From Smallanthus sonchifolius (Eukaryota; Streptophyta; Magnoliopsida; Asterales; Asteraceae): a DNA stretch of 64,000 nt. Of this stretch, positions 9,826 through 21,120 are shown in pieces (the stretch's first letter is position 1; every line of letters starts with the position of its first letter). The position numbers and the translations under genes were made by a program. The stretch covers positions 31,878,001 to 31,942,000 of the forward strand of contig CM042043.1 in assembly GCA_023525975.1 (NCBI GenBank). The letters run 5' to 3'. Under the pieces are notes generated by a model. The model saw only the letters and a program-made list of their open reading frames with translations. It was not told where the DNA came from and ran no database searches.

Positions 9826-12800
9826 TTACTGCCTTTGTTGCTGAAGCTTATGCATGTGTGCAACAATCCTTGCTGTCTCATAGCCTCTTGGGTCCTTGCT
9901 TGGATTGTCAAGAGGAAGTTTAGGTAGAGACTTGATGTCCGTGCTTGGCATGCTGAAGATGGCTTTGCTTGAACATCTCATCTTCTGTCCTCTAACATCT
10001 ATCAAAGTGTATTCATCATTTACAACATTGTAGGACCAACTAACGAATGGAAAGTGGGATTGGAGAGGTTTGGCATCAATGACAACATCTTTGCTAGGGT
10101 TGAAATGATGTTTGATCACTAGCAACAGGTGTCTCCCACTTTCATTCTCAAGCTCATGAGCTTCACCCAACTCCAACATTCTTTGAAGATCAGAATCTGG
10201 AAGCTGCATCACCTCATCAACAGATTGGTATATTGATCTTTTTACTTCTGTCCTCCCCCTGAATACTTCAAACCACTGGTCTTGATTGCTATAAAACCAT
10301 ACTACAATTTCTCTTGAGTCTTCCGGTGTGGTAGTAGGTTTGGTTTTCTTCTTGAGAGACTGTTGATGAGGGGGAGCTGGGTGAGAGTATTTGGACTCTT
10401 TGGGTGGAGAGGAGGGAGGTCTAGGAGTGAGAGAGGAAGGTTATTGGACAGAAAGAGGAGAGGATGATGGAGAAGGCTTGGGTTTCTTTGGTTTTCTATC
10501 TTTTGTTTGAGTATCTACCCTTCATTTTGAACCTATCTTCCCTAGTCTCTCCTCCTCTTCCTTCTTTACTTTGATATAGAGGGCTTGCAGGTTCATGAAA
10601 CTCACGGGACCCAGCCTCTTTCCACTCTCACCTCTAGCCTTTAAGAAGTCCATCATGACCTTCCTTTCTTCATGGGATCTAACATTGAAGGCAATGGCTT
10701 TTTTGGCTTTTTGTCTGGCCTTTTCTTCTTCCTCTGCCCTCTTCTTATTTGCCAATTGACCTTGTTTTCCCATGAAGGCTCTGTATATTTCTTTATTTGA
10801 TAATTTCTCAAGGTAGTCTGCATCCTCACCTTGAGAAATCAGAGCCTCTGTCCACTCTTCTCTCATTTCTTTTGCAAGTTCAGAATCAGTGATTCTAAAC
10901 TTGGCTTCTTCTCTTCTCTTCTTCTCTCCCTCTCTTCATCTTCTTTATTTAACTGTTCCTACAGCTAGAGAGCTAAGGCTTCATCTTCTTTTATTTGTGA
11001 AGCTGCAGGAACTTTAACTTTTGTTCTATCCAGTTGCCTAGCATGCAACTGGATTTGTTGTTATCTGAGGAGCATGGCAACCTTTCTTTCTTGAGCCTTT
11101 TTAAGCTCAGTCATCTCCTCCTCTTCTCTTTCTCTTCTTCTTCTCTCCTTTTCTTTCTTTTCTTCTGCTATCTTTTCTTCTTCTTCCTCAGTAATAATTC
11201 CCTTTCCTTTATCTTTATTGGATGCCTCTACTTCAGCTTCATGGATCACAACATCAGATGTGGGGGATGCCATTGAGACCTCAGCTTCAGCTTCATTGGC
11301 AATTTGAGGAATGAACAAATAGGGGACAACTTCTTCATCTTCACTGTTTTCCCACTCCACTCCAGTTACTTCCTTCCAATTTGCCATCACCTTTTCTCTT
11401 TCTCTTCTTTTAGATTCTTCTTCTGTGTTTTCAGGATGACAGTTGGAGAAGAGGGAAGGGACAAATCAGAGTCAGATTCATCTATTGGAATCAATCCCTC
11501 ATTTTCCAAAAAGTTTTTGATAATCAGGATCATTTCTTGACTTCTTATTGAGTTGATATTGCAGATAAGTGACCTGAGTTCAAATACTTTATGAAGGAAG
11601 TCTGAGTTGAGGAGTAGGATTTCTTGAATGTGGTTGATGATAAAGGATGATCCAGCACATAAAAAGAATTGGAACCCTGAAGGCTCAATGCTCGACCATC
11701 CATGAACTTCCAAACCCTTGACAACTTCATTATACACATATCTTCTCAGACATAAGACTTGTTCTTTAGTCAAAGCCCTGCTCCTTATCAATTGAAGTCT
11801 TTGATGTCTTTCTTCAACTGCTCGTGAGGACTCTGCTTCTTCATCCTCAACCTTGTTGTATGCCACTTTCTCAGCAAGCTCAAGAAAGGCTTTAAATCTG
11901 GGCATGTTGTCTTCACATATGTCATGGAATGGCAAGCATAACAGATTTGTCATCAGATGTGTTGATGCAATCAGTCAAATGCAGAGATAGGGTGTCAAAT
12001 AAGTTCAAGTTTTTCCACCTAAGCTCTTGTACACCAGTAAACTCCCACCCAATCCAGAATCTTTCCAATCGACCATCATATCCCCAAGACAAAATGGAGT
12101 TAAACTCCAGATTGTGTGCAGTTAGTGGAAAATGGGGGGATATGATCTGTTTTGAGATAGCAGCAGCAGCTGGAAGTATTGTATCTGAGAGAGGCATTTC
12201 TTCATCTTTGCTTTCACTCTCCATCTTCTCAGGGAACACCTCATCAACAGCCCTGACCACTAACTTCCAGTCCTCAGAGATCTCTTCCTCTTCATCTCCT
12301 GAGGCTGGCAAGTCATGAATTTGAACAAAAGCAGGCTGGAATTTGTGTTCTTTGAAAGGCTGTCTGCTCTTGTATCCATTCTTCCATGCTGTCTCTGTCA
12401 TCTTCAGTAGTAACTATCTCCCCCATTTTGGTTGCATCAGTGCATATAGTTGAGTCTGTTTAGGATCCCACTAATACAAGGGAAGGAGAAGTTACAGTTG
12501 GGCATCGATGGGCTTCATGCATAAAGACATGGTGTCTTAATTCGGACACTTCAGCCTCTAGCATAGCTACCCTGGCCATCAATTCAAAATTTTCTAGTTT
12601 CAGTCTGTCCTCATCCACAGTTGTGGAATCCTTGGAACTAGATGGGGCCTTAGGCCTAGCCTCTGCCTCCCCATCACCCTGGTTTTCTTGGCGCCTGGGA
12701 TTCCTCTCAGTGAAGAGTGTTTCAAAAGAAACATCCTCACTGGGGGTTGCCATGGTTGGGGACTTAGTGATGTTATCATTGTCCTCCTGGTCAATTGATG

Positions 12801-14174
12801 GACCACTAGTACTGATAGCGCCTTCCACATCCACTCTATCATCACTCGCAGAGTGAACCTTCTTGGGTGATGAACTTGGGCTGGGTACATTGGCAGCCAA
12901 GTCAATCAATACCTTCGAGATAGTGGCAGTTGGAGATGGTATATCATTTTGACTTGGTGCCTCTGTACTTAAGTTCAATGAAGAAAGAAAGTGTGTAGGC
13001 TCAAGTGGGTGTTCTATGGATCCGGGATGTGATCCTGATCCTAATAGAGAAACTTCCAAGGAAGTCTCTCTAAAAGTGTGTCTATCCCTTTTGATATTCT
13101 CACCAGAATGTTGTGATTCTGAGTGAGGGCTTTTAGGTTGGGACTGGGCCTTGGAGACAAGAATAGAAGGTGTCTTCTTGCTCCTTTTTCTTTTGCGGCT
13201 ATAGCTTGCCTCAACTGGGGCCCTGTGTTCCAGTTGGGCTTGTAGAACAGGGGTAAGTATTTGTTATGCATGTGCACCCTCAATAGGTTGCACATGGGTT
13301 TGATCAAGGGCAACAGATGTTGTATGTTCAGGTTGTGAGGTGGAGGGTGTGGGATCAGTATCAGCTCGGACTGCTGAACTGTCACCCTGGGTACTCTGTA
13401 TGTTCATCAATGTAGATAACAATGGAACATTGACTCCTGAGAACTTTGTTGAAACAGTTCTCATACTTTGAAAAATGTTATCTTTATGTCCCAAAATCAT
13501 GTAGATCCTTGCAGGTTTTGAAAGATATTTTAATTCATGGTTAAAAACTTACTGCAAGAACCTAGGGTACTTAAAGAAGGCTTGTCTTGCTCCTTCCTGA
13601 AGGTTATATCTCAAACCTTCAAATACTAAGTGGCAGAAATTGAAACCCTGTCCAGTTACCATACAATGAAAAGCAGAGGCAAAGGTAGAGTTCATGTGAT
13701 TCCATCCACTCCTCTTCTGAGATATGCATTGTAGAAGAGTGTAGCACAAAAACTTCCATGGGGACCCATCAGTGCCTTCTCAATGGTGTATTCATCTTGA
13801 TTTCCAGTGTACCCTATGGATACAAAGGTCCTCATGTATTCATTCTTGGTGTATGAGTTGGCGGCACCCTCGTCTTGAAGCTTGAGATGCTTTCTGAGTG
13901 TAGCTTCAGTGATGGTTATGTCTTTGCCGTCTACCTTGACTTTGATTTAGGGAGACCCCTGTTCGGTAGAGAAGACGGTGGAATTCCACAAATCCTCCAT
14001 GTGAGGTATGTAAATGGTTGGATTGATGGTTAAAGCAAAGTGTATTTTCTATCAACACAGGAAGTCGATCATATCATCAAATCCTTCAGATTTCTTTCCT
14101 TTCACCAGATATGCAGTTAGATTGTGGTATGTGGAAAACTTGTCATTTGGGTTGTTGATATCAACGTCTGCCAT
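9826..14174 (-). pseudogene. accessory 3' ORF of copia D (env-like position, unknown function, decayed)
   Basis: Lying between RNase H and the 3' LTR, it starts at an ATG at 14174 (MADVDINNPNDKFSTYHNL) and ends at 9826, with several stops and frameshifts. Order along the protein: an N-terminal globular part (14174-13260) with motifs INPTIYIPHMEDLWNS, VKVDGKDITITEATLRKHL, FFKYPRFLQ and FSGVNVPLLSTLM; a Ser/Thr/Pro-rich middle (13260-12460); a part with acidic stretches and conserved hydrophobic patches (12400-11390); a Lys/Glu coiled-coil region (11390-10520); and a conserved C-terminal part (10300-9826) with GRHLLLVIKHHFNPSKD and FVSWSYNVVNDEYTLIDVRG. I recall the same module in composite-family copia polyproteins but know no function. 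No signal peptide or membrane helix is evident, so env is a positional label only. Confidence 0.7.
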
Positions 14175-14462
14175 TATGGTTAGGTTTGGAGGGAAGAAGA
14201 AAGCTTTTGAAAGTTGGTCAAGTATGAGAAAGCTTTGAATGCTCGAGAGAAAAGATGAGAGTTAGGTCAGAATTGAATGCGAAGTGGTGGAGGAGGAAAT
14301 TTGATTTTTTTTTATAACGGCAAGAGAGGGAAAAAGCAAGTTCACTTGTACTGTACAACACATTTACTTTTCACTGTTTTACAGCTGTAACACTGTAGCA
14401 GTCATGGTAAAGACTGAAAGTGGTTTTTATAGCGAGTAAAAGGTAATTTGGACTCATTTTTA

Positions 14463-14690
14463 CCCATTAGCAGCAAACTTGGTTGCTGCGGATGGTTAAG
14501 CCTATCAACAACAAACTTGGTTGCTGCTTATGGTTAAACCTATCAACAACAAACTTGGTTGCTGTCGATGGATGTAATGGTCCGCAGCAGAGATGTTGCT
14601 ACTGATAACTTAAGGCAGTCAATAGCAAATTCTTTGCTGCTGATGACTAAGCCTGTCAGCAGCAAAAATGTTTGCTGCTGATTATCAACA
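14463..14690. repeat. GCAGCAAA/TTTGCTGC palindrome cluster of copia D
   Basis: Between the accessory ORF start and the end of RNase H lie several palindromes, such as GCAGCAAACTTGGTTGCTGC (14470-14489) and a 24-nt copy with 10-nt arms at 14657-14680, separated by TAAGCCTATCA-type linkers. The same motif recurs in both LTRs and inside the coding linker at about 21300-21600, but not in other elements of the window. Confidence 0.9.
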
Positions 14691-14749
14691 CATTATTTAC
14701 AACAAATGAAAGACAAACACATTTTATTAAAAAAATTTAGAGACAGATT

Positions 14750-15146
14750 TTAATCAAAGTTCATCATGCCAATGGATTCAACTAAATATCTAAATCTAGT
14801 TTCATCAAATGGTTTTGTAAATAAGTCAGCATATTGCTCATTAGTATGAACTTTGGTTAAGATAATTCTCTTTTTCTCAGCTTGATCTCTTATGAAATGA
14901 TACCTGATTTCAATGTGCTTTGTCTTGGAGTGCTACACAGGATTATTTGTAATTGATATAGCACTCATGTTGTCAATGTGAATAGGAGTTGCCATGAAAG
15001 TCATCCCATAGTCCAGCATTTGATTTTGTATCCAGATGACTTGTTCACAGCAACTTGAGGCTGCAATATATTCTGCTTCTGCTATAGATGTTGATACACA
15101 TGTTTGCTTCTTGCATTGCCATGAAATCAGTTATCCTCCCAGAAAC
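14750..15146 (-). pseudogene. copia D RNase H (C-terminal part of Pol)
   Basis: Visible motifs in order are KQTCVSTSIAEAEYIAA, DNMSAISI, KHIEIRYHFIRDQ and ADLFTKP, ending GMMNFD then TAA. This is the copia RNase H that removes the RNA template during reverse transcription. One in-frame TAG precedes HSKTKHIE. The N-terminal part of the domain is on the other side of LTR E at about 18203; about ten residues expected at the junction are missing, so the domain is broken. Confidence 0.9.
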
Positions 15147-18100
15147 TATAACATCCAAGATTTTCGGGCATAATTTTTATTATTTATATTTTATACAATA
15201 ACAACATTTCATTTCAAACCCATACTTACCACATTAATTTGACGAATAATATCAATTTTTTTTTATTATTATTATTATTTATTTATATTTCAACCTTGCA
15301 ATAACATGTTATTCTCTATTATTATATATATGAAACATATAAATGCAAATTTATATAAAGATATATATATATATATACACTTTATTAGAATAACTATGAA
15401 CTTTAAACCATGCGTTTACAGTTTAAATTTATATATATATCCTACAATTTTATTCCCATATGTATATATATACACACTTACATATATGTACTATTGTATA
15501 AAAAAAAGAAATATACGTATCTTAAACACATCATTTTTATAAACTTAGTTATGTTTAAAATTTTAAAACTTTTAAAAATAAAAATCAATCTATAGATACA
15601 AATATATCATTATTTAACCTATTGTTTTGACACCTTGAACACTTGAACCTCTTCTTTGAATTTGAACCCTTTTCATCTAAATTTTTGACCCCATCCATCA
15701 ATTTTAACCCATGTTGGCTTTTAAAAGTCAAACACCCCAATTTCTTACCATTCACGACTGATTTCGATCAAAATCGTTGGTTATGGACTTTCCTTGTATG
15801 CACTAATGAGTCACGACCACTCCCAACACAATTAACCTACCAATTTAACACTTACGCGGCAAATTCCGAAATTCAAATCGATTTGAACAGGTTTGACTCC
15901 CCATGGTCAAACCGAACCAATCTCAGTTTCAAATCAAGGAATTTAAACGCGTTTAAAACCCGCAAATCACGCCTTGATTGATCTCGAGTGCATTCATTCC
16001 TAAATCACGACCCAATTCATCTAGAATCGAACGAATTAATGCGTGAATCATGTCGACCGTTGTCATCTTCAAGTCTGGGTCGGATTGGACGATTAAGATG
16101 AAATTAAACACTACAAACCCTCCCTACACTTTCACAAACACCCTTGCAAACTCTCTAAACCTTCAATCGGTCTGCATTACATCCCTGGACCTCGATCGAG
16201 CACCAAGAACACCGCATCTATCTTCCTAGCCATCTGCGCTCGTTACTCAACCAATTCAAGTAAGTTTTGTGTCTATAGCTTCGTGCTTTCATGACGAACA
16301 AAAGCCCTCTGTCAATTTTACATGACAGAGGGTATCAAACCCGTTTTAGAATTCTGTTCATGACCGGTTCATACATTTCCAATGTGGGTTTATACTTCAA
16401 TTCTGTTAACGCATTAATATTTTTGGGTTTCATTGTTACCAGCAAAACCACCTAGTCCGGCCGGTAAGCCACTGCACCGTCGAACTAGGTGGCATAGGTT
16501 CGAAACCCACCATCAGCAGCTCTTTTTGCTTTATCTGTTATAACCAAACCCGGCCCCTCTTTGATTTCATAGTAAATAATTTGCAAACTGGCATTTTAAC
16601 AGTATCAGTCCCCTGTTCCAGCGGTTAATCGCAGCAGTTGCACAACAACCACCCGCGTTCGAGCCGGGTGGCCTGTTTTTCTTTTTAAAGCGATTTTTAC
16701 AACTCTTGATAGTTTATAAAAATTATCTTATAAAACCCAATACCATCTGGATCTGATTCATGTAATAATAAACAAATTTTAAGTGAGAAACAATTATGTT
16801 TGCTTTAAATGGTTTTTAAAAACTTCAAAAAAATAATTTAATATTTAAAAGGTTTATTTTAATTAAAATTATTAGTTTTTAATCAAAGCATTTCAAATAC
16901 TTATTTTATAAAAATTATGAAAAGATTTTATAAAATATATTATTATCTTTAAAGAATTTCATAAAACAATATTATAAATCATTTGTTTTCCATTAAATCA
17001 ATTATTTAGGATTTAAATTGTATTTAAACAAATATAATTTCCCTAAATATATATTAATACTTATATATGTACAATTCCATAGTTTCTTTTTAGAGACACT
17101 TTACGAATAAATAAATAAATAAATAAAGAGAAATTTATTTATTTAAATTAATTATCTTTTACATTAATAATTCATGTAGGGTTTAAATTACATTATTCTT
17201 AAAAAATATATATTTACAATACTTTTGACACTTATTTAGTTTGTTATTCAAACCCAAACCCTAACGCAATTATTATTAAAAACATATACTTCAAACTATC
17301 ACATCTACTCAAACTCGTATTTAAATACATAATATAACACGAACTCGTTGTACAAGCCCTACACTCCCTTCCATTGAAACCCTAGACTTGGTCTTAAGAC
17401 TTTTGTGCATGTTATTAATCTAGATTCATATACATTACACTCTAGGTTAACGTTGTGAGTTACAAGGATCACTTTGCTATCTATTCTCTTGTGCTGTCTA
17501 AATCTTTGATACAAGTGAGTTTTACATAGCCCCTTTTTACACTATTTTACATTTTTGGGGTGGAACATGAATACATATATACAATGTTTTGCAAACTACA
17601 CAATACAATTTCACCCTACATTCATGTGTGCAATTTGAGCCTTATGCTTGAGTACTAGGTGTACAAACTACAATTTGTGTGCAATTTATATGTGCAATCA
17701 TTAACTACACAAGCCGACGGTTAACAATGATAGATCTACTGAGTCTGACTAACCCACCCAGTTAGGGTGATTGTTACCGATAACACAATTTGGTTTTTGC
17801 ATGCAAGTTACAAAGGTTTGATTGTACAATTTAGTTTCACAATAGTAACAATCCATAATTGACTTTTTAATCATGATATGTATGGATTGTATACACACAA
17901 CACTATGATATCTTCTTTAAAACTTATGTATACTCACCAACTTTCTAGTTGACATTATTTTAATCATGTTTCAGGTACGAATATATGAGTTGATCAAGAC
18001 ATGCTTCATTTAAGTTGTGGACCTAGTTTAATTAAATAAAGAACTTATGTATTTCAATTTATGTACTTTGATTGGATTTATGTTTGGTTTGAATTATGCA

Positions 18101-18202
18101 ATGAAATTTGATGTTTAATATACTAAAATTTAGTCAACCATGTGCTCATGAACAGTCTACATGTCCCGCCCCGATGTATTCCGCCGTCGGTTGGTGTATG
18201 CA
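15147..18202 (+). repeat. Tekay/Del-like LTR E (solo) inside copia D
   Basis: About 3.06 kb of AT-rich sequence, starting TATAACATCCAAGATTTTC and ending near GCCGTCGGTTGGTGTATGCA. The end region (CATGTCCCGCCC...CCGTCGGTTGG) and interior landmarks match, in reverse, the solo LTR 45432-48274, whose ends are intact (TGTAACATCC...GGGTGTGACA). The first G of the terminal TG is changed and no clear target duplication remains, so the exact borders are uncertain. Inside are two tRNA-like islands (16440-16510, 16612-16672) and a donor/acceptor pair (17515, 17974). No coding domain is present. Confidence 0.8.
16440..16672 (+). other. two tRNA-like A/B-box islands in LTR E
   Basis: At 16440-16510 a GGTAAGCCACTG segment is followed by AGGTTCGAAACCC, and at 16612-16672 a GGTTAATCGCAGCAG segment is followed by GCGTTCGAGCC. 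Each resembles a polymerase III A box and B box spaced as in a tRNA. Neither folds into an obvious full tRNA by eye, so I call them tRNA-like only. Confidence 0.5.
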
Positions 18203-19435
18203 TACAAGTTGCATCCTCCATAATCACTATCAATGTATGCATACAAGTTGAATTTTTCATTCTTAGAGTACCATAGTCCAAGTCTTGGAGCTCCTTTTAG
18301 GTATCTAAAAATTCTCTTGACATCTTGGAGATGTGTATTCTTTGGAGCTGCTTGGAATTTTGCACACATGCATACTGCAAACATGATATCTAGTCTTGAG
18401 GTAGTTGGATGCATGAGTGATCCTATCATTGCACGGTACTGATGTTGATCAGTGTCTTGACCATCTTTGTCTGGATTCAGTTGATGGTGCACTTGCATAG
18501 GGGTTCTTGCAGCAGAGCAATCAGTCAGTTTGAACCTTTCCAAAATGCTTCTTACATATTTGGATTGACTGATGAATATTCCATTTGGAACTTGTTTTAA
18601 TTGAAGGCCCAAAAAGAAATTTAGTTCACCCATTGAACTCATTTCAAACTTTAAGTGCATCAGGACCTCAAAGTCTTTGCACAACTTCTTCCTTGTTGAT
18701 CCAAAGATGATGTCATCTACATAGATTTGTACCAGCAGGATTTCTCCCCCTTCATCTTTGATAAACAAGGTCTGATCAATGATACCTCTTCTAAAGTTGT
18801 TGCTGAGTAGATATCCTGACAAAGTTTCATACCAGGCCCTTGGAGCTTGATGTAGGCCATAGAGAGCTTTATCTAGTTTGAACACTTTGGTAGGATGAGC
18901 AAGATCTACAAAGCCTGGAGGCTGTTTCACATAGAATTCCTCACCAATATTCCCATATAGAAAAACACTCTTAACATCCATTTGATAGACTGTAAAGCTC
19001 TTGGATGCAGCATATGCTAGGAAGATTCGGATGGCCTCCAGTCTGGTAACAGGAGTAAAGACTTCATCATAGTCAATTCCCTCTTCCTGAGTGTAGCCTT
19101 GAGCTACAAGTCGGCTACAAGTCTGGCTTTGTTCTTTACTATAATTCCTCTCTCATCTTGCTTGTTCCTGAATACCCATCTTGTTCCAATAGCAGTTTGA
19201 TCGGGTGGAAGATCAACCAGAGTACACACTTCTTGTCTCTTTAATTGCAGCAACTCTTCCTGCATTGCCTCAATCTAACTGCTATGTTGCAAAGCTTCAT
19301 CTATCTTCTTTGGTTCTACTTGAGATAGAAAGCAAGAATACAGACATATATTGGCCTCATGAGTCTTGCTTCTTATTTGAACTCCTTGCTGAACTTGGCC
19401 AATTATATTTTCCAATGGATGTTCCTTGTTGATTC
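18203..19435 (-). pseudogene. copia D reverse transcriptase
   Basis: The largest open piece (to 18981) contains MDVKSVFLYGNIGEEFYVKQ, the LDKALYGLHQAPRAWY motif, the catalytic YVDD in LVQIYVDDIIFGS, and SLMHPTTSRLDIMFAV leading to RNase H (YIDSDYGGC). Upstream, 19000-19435 holds QTAIGTRWVFRNKQDERG and NKARLVA in shifted frames, with a stop and frameshift near 19090-19130. The catalytic Asp pair is intact but the gene is split by frameshifts and by LTR E. It would copy element RNA into DNA in the particle. Confidence 0.9.
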
Positions 19436-19436
19436 T

Positions 19437-21120
19437 CTATGTTGGTACAACATCTAACTGTATTCTTTTCTCAAGATTGCTTTGATTCTGGTCAGGAAAA
19501 TATTCATTCATTATGGAAGAGTCTTCAACATCAGCAACAACATCAAAAACAGATGCTTCTACACCAATTGTATGTCCTTCATCAGCAGCAGATGCCTCTA
19601 CATCAACTGTAGAGATATCATGAATTTCATTTTGATGTTCATGTTCAGAGAGACTGCTGCTGGTGACATTGGAGAGACTTGTTCTTGCTTCACTAGCTTC
19701 AATAGCTTCCATGACAGATGGAGGATCAATAGATGGTCTTTTGATTCTTATAGAGGGACTATTGAATTCCAATTTGTAGTCATTTGATGATTTGGAAGCT
19801 GGTTCTTTGGAAGAGGTAGACTCCATATTTGAGAAGATGAGAGGCTCAAATAATTTTGAGAATGAGTCTATATCAAAGAGCCAGTCTTGTCCTTTACCCT
19901 TTTCACATGGAATGTGTTCACTACATTCCACATTTGCTGATTCTTCCACTATTCTTGTTCTTGAATTAAACATTCTGCAGGCCTTGGAATGAGAGGAGTT
20001 GCCCACAAAGTGTCCTTCATATGATTTTCCCTAAAACTTGGGAAGAAATCCATGTGTGATAAGAATAGCACATGGACATCCAAAGGGTTTCAGAAATCCA
20101 ATGTAGGGAACTCTTTTGAACCATAATTCATAAGGTGTTTTGTTGATAGGCTTAACAATGAGAACTCTATTTTGCACAAAGCAAGCTGTGCTAACTGCTT
20201 CTGCCCAGAATGTGAGAGGTAGTTTTGAGTCAGCCAACATTGATCTTGCAGATTCAATTAGAGTTCTGTTTCTCCTTTCAGTAACCCCATTTTGTTGAGG
20301 AGTTCGTGGAGCATTGTATTGTCTTTCAATGCCCTTGCTCTCATAGAAACAATTCAAGGTTTGGTTTTTGAATTCTATACCTTGATCACACCTTATGATT
20401 TTGACTTTCTGATTGCTTTGATTCTCAACCCTAAGAATGTAAGATTTAAGAATCTCTGGTGTAGATATCAATTATCACCAGGCCAATATGACTTCTTGCC
20501 CATTGACATGACATTTGTAGGACCAAAAAGATCCATATGCTGTAACTGTAGTGCGTTGTGTTGCTTCCCCTTTAAGCATGCTATGCAGTGATCTTCAAGT
20601 TGGAATTCTTTGTCAGGAAGACCTCGGACAAGATTTCCTTTTACCAACTTGTTGATTGTTTTTACATTAACATGGCTTAATCTCCTGTGCCAGAGAGCAG
20701 ATTCATCAACTGATGCCTTAGACAGAAAACAAGATACACTACCAGATGGAGTGACCTCATTCATGTCAAGCATAAATAGGTTATCTTTTCTTTGAGTAGT
20801 CAACAGAATCTTCTCTAGAGGAGGTTTGCTTAACCCAGGGGAGAGCACAAAGCATTCTTTGTCTGTGAAAAGCATCCAATGCTTCTGATCACAGACTTGA
20901 GACACACTTATGAGATTGAATTCCAGTTCTTTGACAAAGTTTACCTTTTCAATGCTCATTCTCTCATTGGACAGAGTTCCTTGTCCAGTTATAGATCCTC
21001 CTTTTGAATCACTCCCAAAGGCAACATATCCTCCATAGAAATGTCTGAAGTTGGAGAGGATGGACCTGTTGCCGGTCATGTGCCTGGAACAACCACTGTC
21101 TACAACCCAGGTGTTATCCT
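19437..21120 (-). pseudogene. copia D protease-integrase region
   Basis: At the upstream end (about 21080-21120) is the copia protease active-site region WVVDSGCSRHMTG. Then comes the pre-integrase region with the HHCC zinc-binding signature (ALWHRRLSHVN...CIACLKGK, about 20570-20700). The integrase core has three recognisable catalytic regions, DLFGP, RCDQGIEF and GVTERRNRTLIE, consistent with a D,D,E triad, but the sequence between the first and second is shortened and frameshifted near 20468, after KKSYWPGDN. The C-terminal portion 19437-20006 is Ser/Glu-rich and open. Not functional as it stands. Confidence 0.85.

Noticed and set aside
10522..11953. Separate host genes suggested by several short minus-strand ORFs
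   Set aside because: They are fragments of one decayed accessory ORF of copia D, lying between its RNase H and its 3' LTR on the same strand.
15306..15600. Tyr/Ile-rich ORFs at 15306-15595
   Set aside because: They come from ATATAT-rich DNA of LTR E; composition explains the open frames.
16440..16672. True tRNA genes
   Set aside because: A/B-box-like sequences are present, but I could not form a full cloverleaf with acceptor stem by eye.
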